In this document: positions 17,603-27,900 of the stretch, piece by piece
How the letters are laid out: each line of letters starts with the position of its first letter
Position numbering within the stretch: the first letter of the stretch is position 1
Source of the DNA: Saccharopolyspora spinosa NRRL 18395
GTDB lineage: Bacteria > Actinomycetota > Actinomycetes > Mycobacteriales > Pseudonocardiaceae
Direction: 5' to 3'
Assembly: GCF_000194155.1 (NCBI RefSeq)
Contig: NZ_GL877880.1
Span: 410,202 to 474,201 of the forward strand
DNA length: 64,000 nucleotides
Position numbers and translations under genes: made by a program
Notes under the pieces: model-generated
The model's database searches: none
Told to the model about the DNA's origin: nothing
The model's input: only the letters and a program-made list of their open reading frames with translations

Positions 17603-18565
17603 CTAACGCTGCGTGGGCGGGCAGATCGCGTCGATGGCGTCCAGATCGGCCTGGGAAGGCCGCCACTCGCCGGCCGCGGCGTTCGCCCGGACCTGGTCCG
17701 GGGTGGTAGCGCCGCCGATCACCGAACCGACCACCTCCTGCGCCGCCAGCCAGCCGACCGCCACCGCCGTCATCGGGAGACCCCGCTGGCCGGCGAAGCC
17801 GCGCAGCTGCTCGATGTGCTCCCACGGCGCGTCCGCCAGCATCTGGTTCCGGTTCGCCAACCGGCTGCCCGCGGGCGGCTCCTGGTCTTGCCGGTACTTG
17901 CCGGTGAGCAGCCCGTTGGCCAGCGGGAAGTACGGGATGATCCCGACGCCGAACCGCTTGCAGGCCGGGATCACCTCGCGCTCGGCCTCCCGCGCCAGCA
18001 GCGAGTAGTGGTTCTGCGCCGACACCGGCGTGGTCAGCCCGGCCGAGGACGCCGTCCACGACGCGTCGGCGAGCTCCCAACCCGCGAGGTTGCAGTGCCC
18101 GAGGTAGCGGATCTTGCCCTCGCGGATCAGGTCGTCGAGCACCGAGAGGGTTTCCTCCATCGGTGTCAACCGGTCCGGCCGGTGCAGCTGATAGAGGTCG
18201 ATCCAGTCGGTGCCCAGCCGCCGCAGCGACGACTCGACGGCGCGCCGCACGTAGCGCCGGGAACCGCGCGCGGTGAAGTCGGGGCCGTTGCCGCCCTGCA
18301 TGTCCATGCCGAACTTGGTGGCGATGATCGCGTGCTCGCGACGGCCGGACAGCGCCTGCCCGAGCAGTTCCTCGCTGCGTCCGCGCGGCGAGCCGTACAC
18401 GTCGGCCACGTCGAAGAAGGTGATCCCGGCGTCGAGCGCGGCGTCCACCACGGCTCGCGCGCCGGACAGGGACTCGGTGGCCGTTCCGGGGCGGCCTAGG
18501 TTGTTGCAACCGAGACCGACCGCGCTTACCACCAGACCGGATTCGCCCAGGCGTCGCTGTTCCAC
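17603..18565 (-). CDS. Aldo/keto reductase
   Basis: A 320-residue NADPH-dependent reductase with the (beta/alpha)8 fold. The catalytic tetrad is visible: Asp and Tyr in FFDVADVYGSPRGRSEE, Lys in IIATKFGMDM, His in LYQLHRPD. The cofactor-binding end includes VVGSVIGGATTPDQVRANA. Length is normal. Members reduce aldehydes and ketones; the substrate is unknown. It stands divergent from the UDP-glucose dehydrogenase gene, with 139 bases between them. Confidence 0.92.
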   Translation of the reverse strand: MEQRRLGESGLVVSAVGLGCNNLGRPGTATESLSGARAVVDAALDAGITFFDVADVYGSPRGRSEELLGQALSGRREHAIIATKFGMDMQGGNGPDFTARGSRRYVRRAVESSLRRLGTDWIDLYQLHRPDRLTPMEETLSVLDDLIREGKIRYLGHCNLAGWELADASWTASSAGLTTPVSAQNHYSLLAREAEREVIPACKRFGVGIIPYFPLANGLLTGKYRQDQEPPAGSRLANRNQMLADAPWEHIEQLRGFAGQRGLPMTAVAVGWLAAQEVVGSVIGGATTPDQVRANAAAGEWRPSQADLDAIDAICPPTQR

Positions 18566-18704
18566 GGCTGGTGAGCCTAAACGCCGTTCACCGCCGCGTC
18601 ATGCAGGACGTACGGCGCGTGAACGTTTGGCGAAGCAGGTTCCGCTGAGCGGGGGATGTGCCACGATTCGTCTTGCGGGGATCGTACGAAGGGGTGTGGG
18701 GCTG

Positions 18705-20015
18705 GTGTTCGCCCGTCGAATCGTCGTTGTTGGCACCGGGTATGTCGGGTTGACGACCGGGGCGTGTCTGGCGTCGCTGGGGCACCGCGTGGTATGCAGC
18801 GACGTCAACGCCACCAAGGTCGAGCAGCTCTCCCGCGGTGAGGTGCGGATCCACGAGCCAGGCCTGACTGAACTGGTGCAGGAGGGCATCGCGGCAGGCC
18901 GGCTGGAGTTCGTGGTCGGTTCGGCCGGTGCCGTCGCCGAGGCCGAAGTCGTCTTCCTGTGCGTGCCGACCCCGATGGGGGCCGGGGGCGAGGCGGACCT
19001 GGCGGTGGTGGAGGCGGTGGCGCACGAGGTGCGCGAGCTGCTGCCCGCAGGATGCGTGCTGGTCACGAAGTCGACGGTGCCGGTGGGCACCTCGGCGCGG
19101 CTGCGCGAGCTGGTCGGCCGCGAGGACGTCCCGGTGGTCAGCAACCCGGAGTTCCTGCGCGAAGGCTCGGCGGTGCACGACTTCCTGAACCCGGACCGGA
19201 TCGTGGTCGGCTCGGACAGCCAGGACGCGGCGGAACGGGTCGCCGCCCTGTACGCGCGGCTCGGTGCGCCGACGGTGCTCACGGACGCGGCGAGCGCGGA
19301 GATGGTGAAGTACGCGGCGAACTGCTTCCTGGCGACCAAGCTCTCCTACGTCAACGCGATCGCGGAGCTCTGCGAGCGGTTGGGCGCCGACATCTCCGAC
19401 GTGACGGAGGGGATGGGCTACGACCGCCGGATCGGCCAGTCGTTCCTGCAGCCGGGTCCGGGCTGGGGTGGCTCCTGCCTGCCCAAGGACACTGCGGCGC
19501 TGCTGCAGGTGGCGGGGGCGGTGGACTTCGACTTCCCGCTGCTGCAGGCGACGATCTCGTCCAACGCGCGGCAGCGCGAGCGGATGGTGGCGAAGGTCGT
19601 CGAGGCATGCGGCGGTTCCCTCGACGGGGTGCGGCTCGGGCTGCTGGGGCTGACCTTCAAGGCAGGCACCGACGACCTGCGCGATTCGCCCGCCTTGGAG
19701 GTGGCACGGCTGCTGGCGGCGCGCGGTGCGGAGCTGGTCGCCTACGACCCGGGGCTGCGCGGCGACGAGGCGGCGCTGCCGCCCGAGGTGGAGCTGGTGG
19801 ACGACCCATACCAGGCGGCGAAGGAAGCCGCGGTGCTGGTGCTGCTGACGGAGTGGCAGGAATTCCGGGCGCTGGACTGGAACCGGGTGGCCGAGGCGCT
19901 GCAGGGCCCGGTGGTGGTCGACACCCGGAACCACCTGGACCCGGACGTCCTGCGCCGAGCGGGCCTGTCCTGGCGAGGCGTCGGCCGAACCCCCGTCGCG
20001 GGCGGCCCTGCCTGA
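18705..20015 (+). CDS. ugd: UDP-glucose 6-dehydrogenase
   Basis: A 436-residue NAD-dependent dehydrogenase making UDP-glucuronic acid, a precursor of cell-surface polysaccharides. The Rossmann motif GTGYVGLTTGACLASLGH is at the N-terminus; the central domain has KYAANCFLATKLSYVNAIAE; the catalytic cysteine lies in PGWGGSCLPKDTAAL; the C-terminal domain holds GLTFKAGTDDLRDSP. GTG 18705 follows AAGGGG at 18689; GTG 18696 is also in frame and cannot be excluded. It could feed the glycosyltransferase at 24913 with sugar, but they are 5 kb apart. Confidence 0.92.
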   Translation: MFARRIVVVGTGYVGLTTGACLASLGHRVVCSDVNATKVEQLSRGEVRIHEPGLTELVQEGIAAGRLEFVVGSAGAVAEAEVVFLCVPTPMGAGGEADLAVVEAVAHEVRELLPAGCVLVTKSTVPVGTSARLRELVGREDVPVVSNPEFLREGSAVHDFLNPDRIVVGSDSQDAAERVAALYARLGAPTVLTDAASAEMVKYAANCFLATKLSYVNAIAELCERLGADISDVTEGMGYDRRIGQSFLQPGPGWGGSCLPKDTAALLQVAGAVDFDFPLLQATISSNARQRERMVAKVVEACGGSLDGVRLGLLGLTFKAGTDDLRDSPALEVARLLAARGAELVAYDPGLRGDEAALPPEVELVDDPYQAAKEAAVLVLLTEWQEFRALDWNRVAEALQGPVVVDTRNHLDPDVLRRAGLSWRGVGRTPVAGGPA

Positions 20016-20019
20016 TCGC

Positions 20020-20075
20020 CTGTTTCCGAACTCGTTCAGCACGGCGGTGCGGGTAACGGCTCCCATGCGGGAGTT
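20020..20075 (-). repeat. Possible divergent copy of the 75-150 bp repeat
   Basis: In reverse orientation this segment carries the block TTACCCGCACCGCCGTGC followed by GAACGAGTTCGGAAAC, resembling the 3' part of the copy at 41641. Similarity is limited to about 45 bases, so membership is tentative. It lies just after the ugd stop codon. Confidence 0.3.
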
Positions 20076-20146
20076 GTCCGGCTTGGGCTGGGCGCGGCAG
20101 ATGCTTTCGCTTCAGGTGTCGATCGAGAGGGTGGCGGCGGCCTAAG

Positions 20147-21964
20147 GTGGTTGACGTGTTTACGACTCGCCCGGAACTCGTCGGCACGCACGGGATGGTC
20201 GCCGCCACGCACTGGCTCGCCTCCGCGGCGGGCATGGCGGTGCTGGAGGACGACGGGAACGCCTTCGACGCCGCCGTCGCCGCCGGGTTCGTCCTGCAGG
20301 TCGTCGAACCACACCTCAACGGCCCGGGCGGCGAGGTCCCCGCGCTGTTCACCACCGCCGACGATCCGCGTCCCCGCGCGCTCTGCGGCCAGGGGCCGGC
20401 CCCCGCCGCCGCGACCATCGGCCACTACCGCGACGAGCTGGGCCTCGATCTGGTGCCCGGCACCGGATTCCTGGCCACCACCGTGCCGGGCGCCTGGGAC
20501 GGCTGGCTGCTGTTGCTGCGCGATCACGGCACGAAGACGCTGCGCGAGGTCCTGAAGTACGCGATCGGATACGCCCGCGGCGGCTTTCCGATCGTGGACC
20601 GGATCAGCACCACCATCGACATGGTCCGCGACATGTTCGCCGAGCACTGGCCCACCTCCGCCCAGCTCTGGCTGACCGGCGGCGCTGCACCGAAGCCGGG
20701 CAGCGTGCTCAAGAACCCGGCGCTGGCCGACACGTGGGAGCGGCTGCTGACCGAGGGCGAGGCGGCAGGCCCCGGCCGCGAGGCGCAGATCGACGCGGCC
20801 CGCCGCGCCTGGTCGCACGGCTTCGTCGCCGAAGCGGTCGAGAAGTTCGTGCGCACGCCGCACCGGGACAACTCCGGGCGGGATCATGCGGGCGTCATCA
20901 CCGCGCAGGACATGGCCGAATTCGAGGCGGGCTACGAGACGCCGCTGACCGTCGACCTGCCCGGCGGCTGGACCCTGGCGAAGTTCGGCATCTGGACCCA
21001 GGGGCCCGCGCTGGCGCAGCAGCTACGCATCCTGGAGGGTCTGGCCGACCGGATCAACTACGTCGACGGCGTCGCCGACGCGGACACCGTGCACGTCGCG
21101 GTCGAGGCGGCCAAGCTCGCCTTCGCCGACCGCGAAGCCTGGTACGGCGACTCCGCCGATCCCGGTGTCCTCGACGACCTGGTGTCCCGCGAGTACGCCG
21201 CCGCCCGCCGCGCGCTGATCGGCGACCGCGCCTCGCTGGAGCTGCACCCCGGCTCGCCGGGTGGTCGCAACCCGATCCTGGCCGCGCACGTCGCCGAAGG
21301 TCGCGGGGTGGACGGCCTGAAGGATCCGAGCGGCGTCGGCATCGGCGAGCCCACGGTGTCGCCGACCGGGGAAAGCCGTGGCGACACGGTGCACGTCGAT
21401 GTGGTCGACCGGTGGGGGAACCTGATCTCGGCGACGCCGTCCGGTGGTTGGCTGCAGTCCTCGCCGACCATCCCCGAGCTGGGCTTCTGCCTCGGCAGCC
21501 GAGCCCAGATGTTCTGGCTGGACCGGGACCTGCCGAACTCGCTGGCCCCGGGCAAGCGGCCCCGGATCACGCTGAGCCCGTCGCTGGCGCTGCGCGGCGG
21601 CGTCCCGACTATGGCGTTCGGCACGCCGGGCGGCGACCAGCAGGACCAGTGGCAGCTGTGCTTCTGGCTGGCGCACGTCCACGGTGGACTGAACCTGCAG
21701 GAGGCGATCGACGCACCCGCCTGGCACACCGGAGCGTTCCCGGGGTCGTTCTACCCGCGGGCCTGGGAGCCTGGCCGGGTCGTCGCGGAGTCCCGGCTCG
21801 GCGCGGAGACCCTCGTCGAGCTGGGCCGCCGGGGCCACGACGTGCTCGACGCGGGCCCCTGGGCCCTCGGCCGCCTGTCGGCGGTCTCCCAGGACCCGGA
21901 CACGGGTCTGTTGCGAGCGGCGGCAAACGCCCGAGGAGCTCAGGGCTATGCCGCCGGCCGCTGA
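20147..21964 (+). CDS. ggt: Gamma-glutamyltransferase
   Basis: A 605-residue N-terminal-nucleophile enzyme that transfers or hydrolyses the gamma-glutamyl group of glutathione-like compounds. Early motif GMAVLEDDGNAFDAAVAAGF is typical. The autoprocessing nucleophile is the Thr in GDTVHVDVVD (T414), which would become the first residue of the small subunit; LISATPSGGWLQSS and the C-terminal AFGTPGGDQQDQWQL follow as expected. No signal peptide is seen, so it is probably cytoplasmic, as in many actinomycetes that use ergothioneine or mycothiol. GTG 20147 or GTG 20156 could be the start. Monocistronic, ending at a perfect hairpin. Confidence 0.92.
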   Translation: MVDVFTTRPELVGTHGMVAATHWLASAAGMAVLEDDGNAFDAAVAAGFVLQVVEPHLNGPGGEVPALFTTADDPRPRALCGQGPAPAAATIGHYRDELGLDLVPGTGFLATTVPGAWDGWLLLLRDHGTKTLREVLKYAIGYARGGFPIVDRISTTIDMVRDMFAEHWPTSAQLWLTGGAAPKPGSVLKNPALADTWERLLTEGEAAGPGREAQIDAARRAWSHGFVAEAVEKFVRTPHRDNSGRDHAGVITAQDMAEFEAGYETPLTVDLPGGWTLAKFGIWTQGPALAQQLRILEGLADRINYVDGVADADTVHVAVEAAKLAFADREAWYGDSADPGVLDDLVSREYAAARRALIGDRASLELHPGSPGGRNPILAAHVAEGRGVDGLKDPSGVGIGEPTVSPTGESRGDTVHVDVVDRWGNLISATPSGGWLQSSPTIPELGFCLGSRAQMFWLDRDLPNSLAPGKRPRITLSPSLALRGGVPTMAFGTPGGDQQDQWQLCFWLAHVHGGLNLQEAIDAPAWHTGAFPGSFYPRAWEPGRVVAESRLGAETLVELGRRGHDVLDAGPWALGRLSAVSQDPDTGLLRAAANARGAQGYAAGR

Positions 21965-21965
21965 T

Positions 21966-22013
21966 CCGCAATTTCCATTGAAACCGAAGGTTCGATTTCA
22001 ATGGAAATTGCGG
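21966..22013. repeat. Palindromic repeat (CAATGGAAAT core), hairpin after ggt
   Basis: Arms at 21966-21983 and 21996-22013 pair perfectly over 18 bp (CCGCAATTTCCATTGAAA), with a further CGAA/TTCG pairing towards the loop. It begins 2 bases after the ggt stop and probably ends its transcript; it is one of a family dispersed in the window. Confidence 0.8.
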
Positions 22014-22022
22014 GGGACGGAG

Positions 22023-22187
22023 TCACGCGACTCGTAACGTCCGGCCGACGAGGAGCATGCGGAGGGTGCGCGCGGTGGCGTCCGCCAGGTCCACCGGGCC
22101 CGTCAGGATTCCCGTGATCGCGTCGATCCCGTGGTCGTAGCTCGTGTCCGCGAGAAGCTTTTCATCTTTGGGGACGCGGTTGTCCAC
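22023..22187 (-). pseudogene. 3' remnant of an unidentified gene (possibly TetR-type)
   Basis: The minus frame reads KLLADTSYDHGIDAITGIL and then VDLADATARTLRMLLVGR before TGA at 22023. It has good coding composition and resembles the helical end of a TetR-type regulator, but the family is a guess. The only start is a GTG inside a DnaA-box-like sequence, and the frame is far too short for a regulator. I read it as the surviving tail of a lost gene. Confidence 0.35.
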
Positions 22188-22289
22188 AGCTTGTGGACAA
22201 CCGTGTCAACAGGGGTTTCAACTGCGAAAACACCTGTTCGTGCGACTAGTTGTGCACAGCTGTGGAGAAAGTTGTCCACAGCTGTGCAG
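22179..22289. promoter_or_regulatory. Cluster of DnaA-box-like sites
   Basis: Three exact TTGTCCACA nonamers (22180-22188, 22192-22200 reversed, 22272-22280) and two one-mismatch versions (TTGTGCACA at 22250, TTCTCCACA reversed at 22261) lie within 110 bases. The first two form an inverted pair three bases apart. The same arrangement recurs at 39298-39336. This is not next to dnaA/dnaN, so it is not the usual chromosomal origin; it could titrate DnaA or bind another protein. Confidence 0.55.
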
Positions 22290-22295
22290 AAGTCC

Positions 22296-23209
22296 TCAGC
22301 GACGGGTGCTGACCAGCACCAGCCCGACGCCGATGAGCCCGACCCCGCACCACGACGCGACGCCTAGCCGTTCCCCGACGACGAGCACGCTCAGCAGCGC
22401 CGCCACCACCGGCTCCAACAGGCTCAGCGTCGTCGCGACGCTGGTCGACGTTTGGCGCAGCCCCGCGCCGAACAGCATGTACGCCAAGCCCATCGGGATC
22501 ACCGCGAGGTAGCCCGCGACCACCAGCCCCGACGCGGAACCGAACAGCGAGCCGCCGGTGAACACGAGAACCGGCAGCAGCACCACAGCGCCGGTGCCGA
22601 ACATCGCGCCCATCACCGCGCGCGACCCTTGCCCGCCGCGCATCATCCGCGCGGCCGCCCACGAGTACACGACGTATGCGGCGCCGCCGACCAAGCCGAG
22701 CAGCGCACCGAGCACGGCATCAGTGCCAACACCAGTCTCGCCGCCGCCCGTGATCAACAGCAGGCCAAGCACCGAAACACCAAACCCGCCGCAGCCAGCG
22801 CCCATCGGCGGTCCAGCCGGACACCGTCGACGACGCGTTCCAGGATCGCGGCGAACACCGGCGCCGAGCCGAGCGTGACAACGGTGCCGATGGCGACCCC
22901 GGCGAGCGCCATCGACGAGTAGAACGCCAGCGGGTAGACCGCCACCGCCAGGGCACCCACGACCAGCAGCCCGGTCCGCCCGGACCGCAGCACGGGCAGC
23001 GCGGACCGCCCGGCTACGGCGAGCAGCAGGATGCCGCCGATGCCCACGGTGGCGGCCCCGATCGACAGCGGACTCGCGCCGGCCGGGGCGAAGCTGGCGG
23101 CCGTTCCGGTGGTGCCCCACAGGACGGCCGCGAGCAGCACCGGCAGCGGGCCGGAGAGGAAGCTCCGGGCAGGAGCAGGAGCGGGTGCGGTGAGCAATTG
23201 ATCGGACAC
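22296..23209 (-). pseudogene. EamA-family exporter interrupted by one frameshift
   Basis: The N-terminal half (ATG 23209) encodes five membrane helices of an EamA/RhtA-type metabolite exporter (VLLAAVLWGTTGTAASFAPA, VAVYPLAFYSSMALAGVAIG). At about 22775 the frame ends as GLVFRCLACC, while the neighbouring frame continues GVSVLGLLLITGGGE and then the second five-helix half to SVLVVGERLGVASWCGVGLI and a stop at 22296. A single inserted base explains both. Whether this is real decay or an error in the sequence cannot be told here. The intact protein would have about 304 residues. Confidence 0.8.
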
Positions 23210-23276
23210 AGTGAACTCTTCCGTTCGCGAAACCAGCAGGACTCGTCGAACGGGCGCGCGTCAGAACGACCCCGGG

Positions 23277-23334
23277 CAGTTTCAATTGAAACTGCGTGGG
23301 AAGAACCGGAACTGACAGTTTCAATTGAAACTGC
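23277..23334. repeat. Two TTTCAATTGAAA palindromes, 40 bases apart
   Basis: Two identical perfect 18-bp palindromes, CAGTTTCAATTGAAACTG, at 23277-23294 and 23317-23334. They sit upstream of both the minus-strand exporter and the plus-strand baeRF gene, so they could be operators as well as hairpins. The 40-base spacing puts them nearly four helical turns apart. Confidence 0.75.
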
Positions 23335-23538
23335 GGTTCCGTCGGGGTGCCGGAGGTTCGCCGCCCGTCAGCGGGACGGAGGCGGCAGAACGCGGTGCCA
23401 GTGCGAGTTCACGCCGCCCACCCTAACCGCAGGTCCGGTCCCGCCGGAACGGACGACCCGGTGAGCTCCGTCGCCCTGCCGGTTCCCCGCGCTCTCGGTA
23501 GCGTCGCTGGTCCGGACGTTTCTCCTGGGAGGACCCCG

Positions 23539-24657
23539 ATGGCGATCCTGCACACCGACATCCCGACGCGGGCGCAGGTCGACACGCTGCTGACCGCCCG
23601 CGAGCGCGTCAGCGTCTCGCTGTATGTGCCGACCGGCCCGGCATCCAGCGGCGATGCCGAGCGCATCGAGCTGAAGAACCTCGCCGGGCAGGCGATCGAG
23701 CAGCTCCGGCAGGCGGGCACCGCCAAGGAGGACATCGCCGGGGTCACCGAACACCTGGCCGACCTGGCCGAGGACGAGGAGTTCTGGCGCTTCCAGGCCC
23801 GCAGCCTGGCGCTGTTCGCCACCCCGAAAGCGCTGACCACCTTCCGGCTGCCGAACCACCTGAACGCGGCGGTTGAGGTGTCCGACCGGTTCCACCTCAA
23901 GCCGCTGCTGCGCTCGATCACCTTCCCGCAGACCGCGCTGGTGCTGGCGCTCGCGCAGCACTCGGTGCGGCTGCTGGAGGTCGTGCCCGAGATGGACCCG
24001 GTGATCGTCGAAGTGCCCGGGATGCCGGTGGACGTGGCCAGCGCGGTGGGCAAGGAGTCGCTCACCGACCGCTTGCCGCGCCGCCGGTTCCAGGGCAGCG
24101 AGGGGCAGAAGCTCCGGATGCGCCAGTTCGCCCGCCAGGTCGATCGCGCGATGCGGCCGGTGCTGCGCGGCGATGTGCCGCTGATCCTGGCCGCGACCGA
24201 GCCGCTGCAGAGCATCTTCCGGTCGGTCAGCACCGCTTCGGAGCTCGCCCCGGTCGGCCTGACCGGGAATCCAGAGGAGAGCAGCGACCGCGAGCTGGCG
24301 TCGGCGGCCCGCGACGTCCTCGACGACCTGCACGTCGAGCGGCTGCGCGAGCTGCATCGGCTGTTCGAGCAGCGCACGGGGCAGGGCCGGACGGTCACCG
24401 ACATCGCCGACGTGGCCCGGCACGCGACAATGGGCGCGGTCGACACGGTCTTCGTCAACATCGACAACGCGGTGCCGGGCTTCATCGACGAAGCTGGCGC
24501 GGTGACGTTCGAGGAAGCCGACGACGCCGTGTCCTACGGTGTGGTGGACGAGATCGCCCGCCGGGTCTGGCTCACCGGCGGCCGGGTCCTCGCGGTGCGC
24601 CGCGACGACATCCCGGGCGGCGGAGAAACGGCCGCGATCCTCCGCTACCGCCCCTGA
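23539..24657 (+). CDS. baeRF-family protein (eRF1/Vms1-like fold)
   Basis: A 372-residue cytoplasmic protein from ATG 23539, with GGGAGGAC 6 bases upstream. It resembles the bacterial archaeo-eukaryotic release factor (baeRF) families: an N-terminal alpha/beta domain (RERVSVSLYVPTGPASSG, DEEFWRFQARSLALFATP), a middle RNase H-like domain (LVLALAQHSVRLLEVVPE), and a C-terminal L7Ae-like domain (DTVFVNIDNAVPG, LTGGRVLAVRRDDIPGGG). Such proteins are proposed to act on stalled ribosomes or damaged RNAs; function in bacteria is largely untested. No GGQ tripeptide is visible, so peptide release activity is not implied. Monocistronic. Confidence 0.7.
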   Translation: MAILHTDIPTRAQVDTLLTARERVSVSLYVPTGPASSGDAERIELKNLAGQAIEQLRQAGTAKEDIAGVTEHLADLAEDEEFWRFQARSLALFATPKALTTFRLPNHLNAAVEVSDRFHLKPLLRSITFPQTALVLALAQHSVRLLEVVPEMDPVIVEVPGMPVDVASAVGKESLTDRLPRRRFQGSEGQKLRMRQFARQVDRAMRPVLRGDVPLILAATEPLQSIFRSVSTASELAPVGLTGNPEESSDRELASAARDVLDDLHVERLRELHRLFEQRTGQGRTVTDIADVARHATMGAVDTVFVNIDNAVPGFIDEAGAVTFEEADDAVSYGVVDEIARRVWLTGGRVLAVRRDDIPGGGETAAILRYRP

Positions 24658-24782
24658 CCAGCACCGTTCAGCGGCCGGGCTGGGGCAGGGCTGCGGCCGG
24701 GCTGGGGCAGGCCTGGGCCAGGGCCGCCCGTGCGCCAAGCCGTGGTGGTCGTGTCGATGATGTCTTCTCGCCTGCGAGAGAT

Positions 24783-24806
24783 CCCCAGTTTCAATTGAAA
24801 CTGGGG
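24783..24806. repeat. 24-bp perfect TTTCAATTGAAA palindrome
   Basis: The core CAGTTTCAATTGAAACTG is extended by CCC/GGG on both sides to a perfect 24-bp palindrome. It lies between the baeRF stop and the glycosyltransferase start and belongs to the same family as the palindromes at 23277 and 51736. Confidence 0.8.
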
Positions 24807-24912
24807 ACGAGCCGTCCACGTCGCGCCGCGCCACAAAAAGGCCGAACCGGCGACGAGTCACCCGATCGGGGCGCTAGCCTGCTGTGGGATTTTCTACGCG
24901 GTGAGGAACCGG

Positions 24913-27900
24913 ATGGACAAGCGGCTGATCGACTGGACCGGCGAGCGCTGTGTGCCGTGGACCGACGACGTTCAGGTCGTCTACGAGCACTACCACCGCT
25001 ACGCCCTCGCAGCCCGCTTCGTGCGCGGCAAGCGGGTGCTCGACCTCGCCTGCGGCGAGGGCTACGGCGCGGCGCTGCTGGCCGCCGAAGGCGCCGAGGT
25101 GGTCGGCGTGGACATCGACCCGACCACGGTCGGACACGCCCAGCACAACTACGGCAGCCGCGACGTCAGTTTCCAGGTCGGCTCCATCACCGACCCCGAA
25201 CTGCTCGCCGACGCCAAGCCCTTCGACGTGATCGTCTGCTTCGAGGCGATCGAGCACGTCGAGGACCACGACGCCGTCCTGAGCCTGGTCAGGTCCCGGC
25301 TCGTCCAAGGTGGACTGTTCCTGAGCAGCACCCCCGACATGGCGGTCTACTCGCACGAGCACGGCAACGACAACCCGTACCACGTCAAGGAACTCACCGC
25401 GAAGCAGTACGAAACGCTGCTGGAGGACGCGTTCCGGCACGTGGCCGTGCTGAAGCAGAACGTCACCGTCGGATCGCTGCTCACCCCCGCCGACCACGGC
25501 GACCCGGACACCGCCATCGAAGGCGTCCGGCTGCAGACCATCGAAGAGCGCGACGGCGAATGGGCCGTCCGGCAAGGCGTCCCGCACACCTACCTGCTGG
25601 GTATCGCCTCCGACAAGCACCTGCCGAAGCTGCCCGCCGCCGCGCTGCTAACCGACGCCGACCTCACGCTCATCCGCCGCGGCGGCGACGTCACGCCGAT
25701 AATCGAACAACGCGACGCGGCGGTCGCGGACGTGGCCAAGCTCCACGAGCTCTACCAGCGCAGCCGCGTCGAATCCGAAGAGCTCAAGAGCGCCATCGGC
25801 AGGCTCGAAGAACTGCGCAAAGCCGAAGAGCAGCGCGCCGACCAGAGCATCCGCGAGCAGGCGAAGCTGCGAGCCGAACTGGACCGCGTTGGCGGCGAGC
25901 TGCACGAAAGCCAGCAGAGCGCGGAGCGCGACGCTGCGCGCATCGAGTGGCTACGCGACACCGTCGCGCGGCTCGAAGGACGCGTAGCGGACACCGAGCG
26001 GCAAGCGGCGGAGCTCGGCGCAGCGAACGCGGAGCTGGCGGCGCAGAACTCCGCGCTGGTGCAGCGCGCGGTGGCGAAGTACCGGAAGGTCGTCGAGCGC
26101 GTAGCGCCGCGCGGCACCGTGCGGCGCGATGCGTACGAGATCGCGCTGGGGCGCAAGCCCGGCGTGCCGCAGGCCGAGGAGGCGGTCGAGACCGGTCCGC
26201 TTCCCGTGCCGCACAGCGACAAACCGCTGGTCAGCGTGATCGTGCCGGTGCACGGCAAGTGGCCCTACACCCGGCAGTGCCTGCGGTTCCTCGGTGGGCA
26301 CGTCGTGTCCGTGCCGTTCGAGGTGATCGTCGTCGACGACGCCTCGCCGGACGACAGCGCCGAGAAGCTCGCTGCTTGCGAAGGTGTCCGGCTGGTGCGC
26401 GCCGAACGCAACCTCGGGTTCATCGGCGCCTGCAACCTCGGTGCCGAGCACGCGCGCGGCGAATACCTGTTCTTCCTGAACAACGACGCCGAGGTCACCG
26501 AGTCCTGGCTGGACATCCTGATGGACACGATCCGCGGCGACGAACGCATCGGGCTCGTCGGCGCCAAGCTGGTCTACCCGGACGGCCGGCTGCAGGAGTG
26601 CGGCGGCATCGTGTGGTCCGACGGCAACGGCTGGAACTACGGCCGTAACACCGAGCCCGGCGGTGCCGAGTTCAACGTGGTGCGCGACGTCGACTACTGC
26701 TCCGGCGCGGCGATCCTGGTGCGCACCGACGTGTTCCGGCAGGTCGGCGGCTTCGACACCCGGTACGCGCCCGCCTACTACGAGGACACCGACCTGGCGT
26801 TCGCGGTGCGCGCGGCCGGCTACCGGACCGTGGTGCAGCCGAAGGCCGTCGTCGTGCACCACGAAGGCGTGTCCAACGGCACCGACCTCAGCACCGGGGT
26901 GAAGAAGCACCAGGAGCTCAACCGCAAGGTGTTCGTGGAGAAGTGGGCCGACACGCTGGCCGCCGAACACCTGCCGGAAGCCTCGCCGCGCAACCTCTGG
27001 CTGGCGCGGCAACGCGGCACCCGCGGCCACCACGGCCCGATCGTGCTGGTGAAGGACCACCAGGTGCCGCGCCCGGACTTCGACTCAGGTTCCGTGCGGA
27101 TCCCGACGCAGCTGCAGCAGCTTGGCGTCACAGTGCTGCCCGAACCCGAACTACAGCAGGCGTTCCTGCACGAGGCGGGCTCGGAAATCTCGCTGGCACT
27201 GCTGTCCCGCCCGCAGGTCGCGTGGAGCCTGGTCGAGGAGCTGCGCACCGGTGCGCCGCAGGCGGTCATCGCCTACGACACCGTCGACGTGCACTTCCTC
27301 CGGCTGGAGCGGCAGGCCGAGGTCGCCGAGCAACAGGACGACCCGGTGCGCGCGGAAGCGCTGCGGCGCAAGGCTTTCGCGTCGCGGCAGATGGAGCTCG
27401 GGCTGACCCGTTCCTGCGACGTCACGCTGGTGGTGTCCGAGGCCGAGCAGGTGCTGCTGCGCGAGCTGGTCCCGGACGCCGACGTGCGGGTGCTGTCCAA
27501 CGTGCACGAGGTCGACTGGAGCCCGGTGAAGCCGGACGGGCGCAAGGATCTGCTGTTCGTCGGCAGCTTCGACCACCCGCCGAACGTCGACGCCGTGCGC
27601 TGGGCGGTGCGCGAGATCATGCCGCTGGTGCGGGAGAAGTGCCCGGACGCGGTGCTGCACGTCGTCGGTAGCAACCCCACCGACGAGGTCCGGGAGCTGG
27701 CCGGGCGGGGCGTGCAGGTGCACGGCTGGGTCGCCGAGCTGGAGCCGCAGTACGCGGCGAGCCGCGTGACCCTCGCGCCGCTGCGGTTCGGCGCCGGCGT
27801 CAAGGGCAAGGTCGGTGAGAGCCTCAGCGTCGGGGTGCCGGTGGTCGGCACGACGGTGGCGATCGAGGGCATGCACCTGGTGAACGGCGAGCACGCGCTG

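Noticed and set aside
22179-22289. Chromosomal origin oriC
   Set aside because: DnaA boxes are present but no dnaA, dnaN or gidB-type neighbours or AT-rich unwinding zone; kept only as a DnaA-box cluster.
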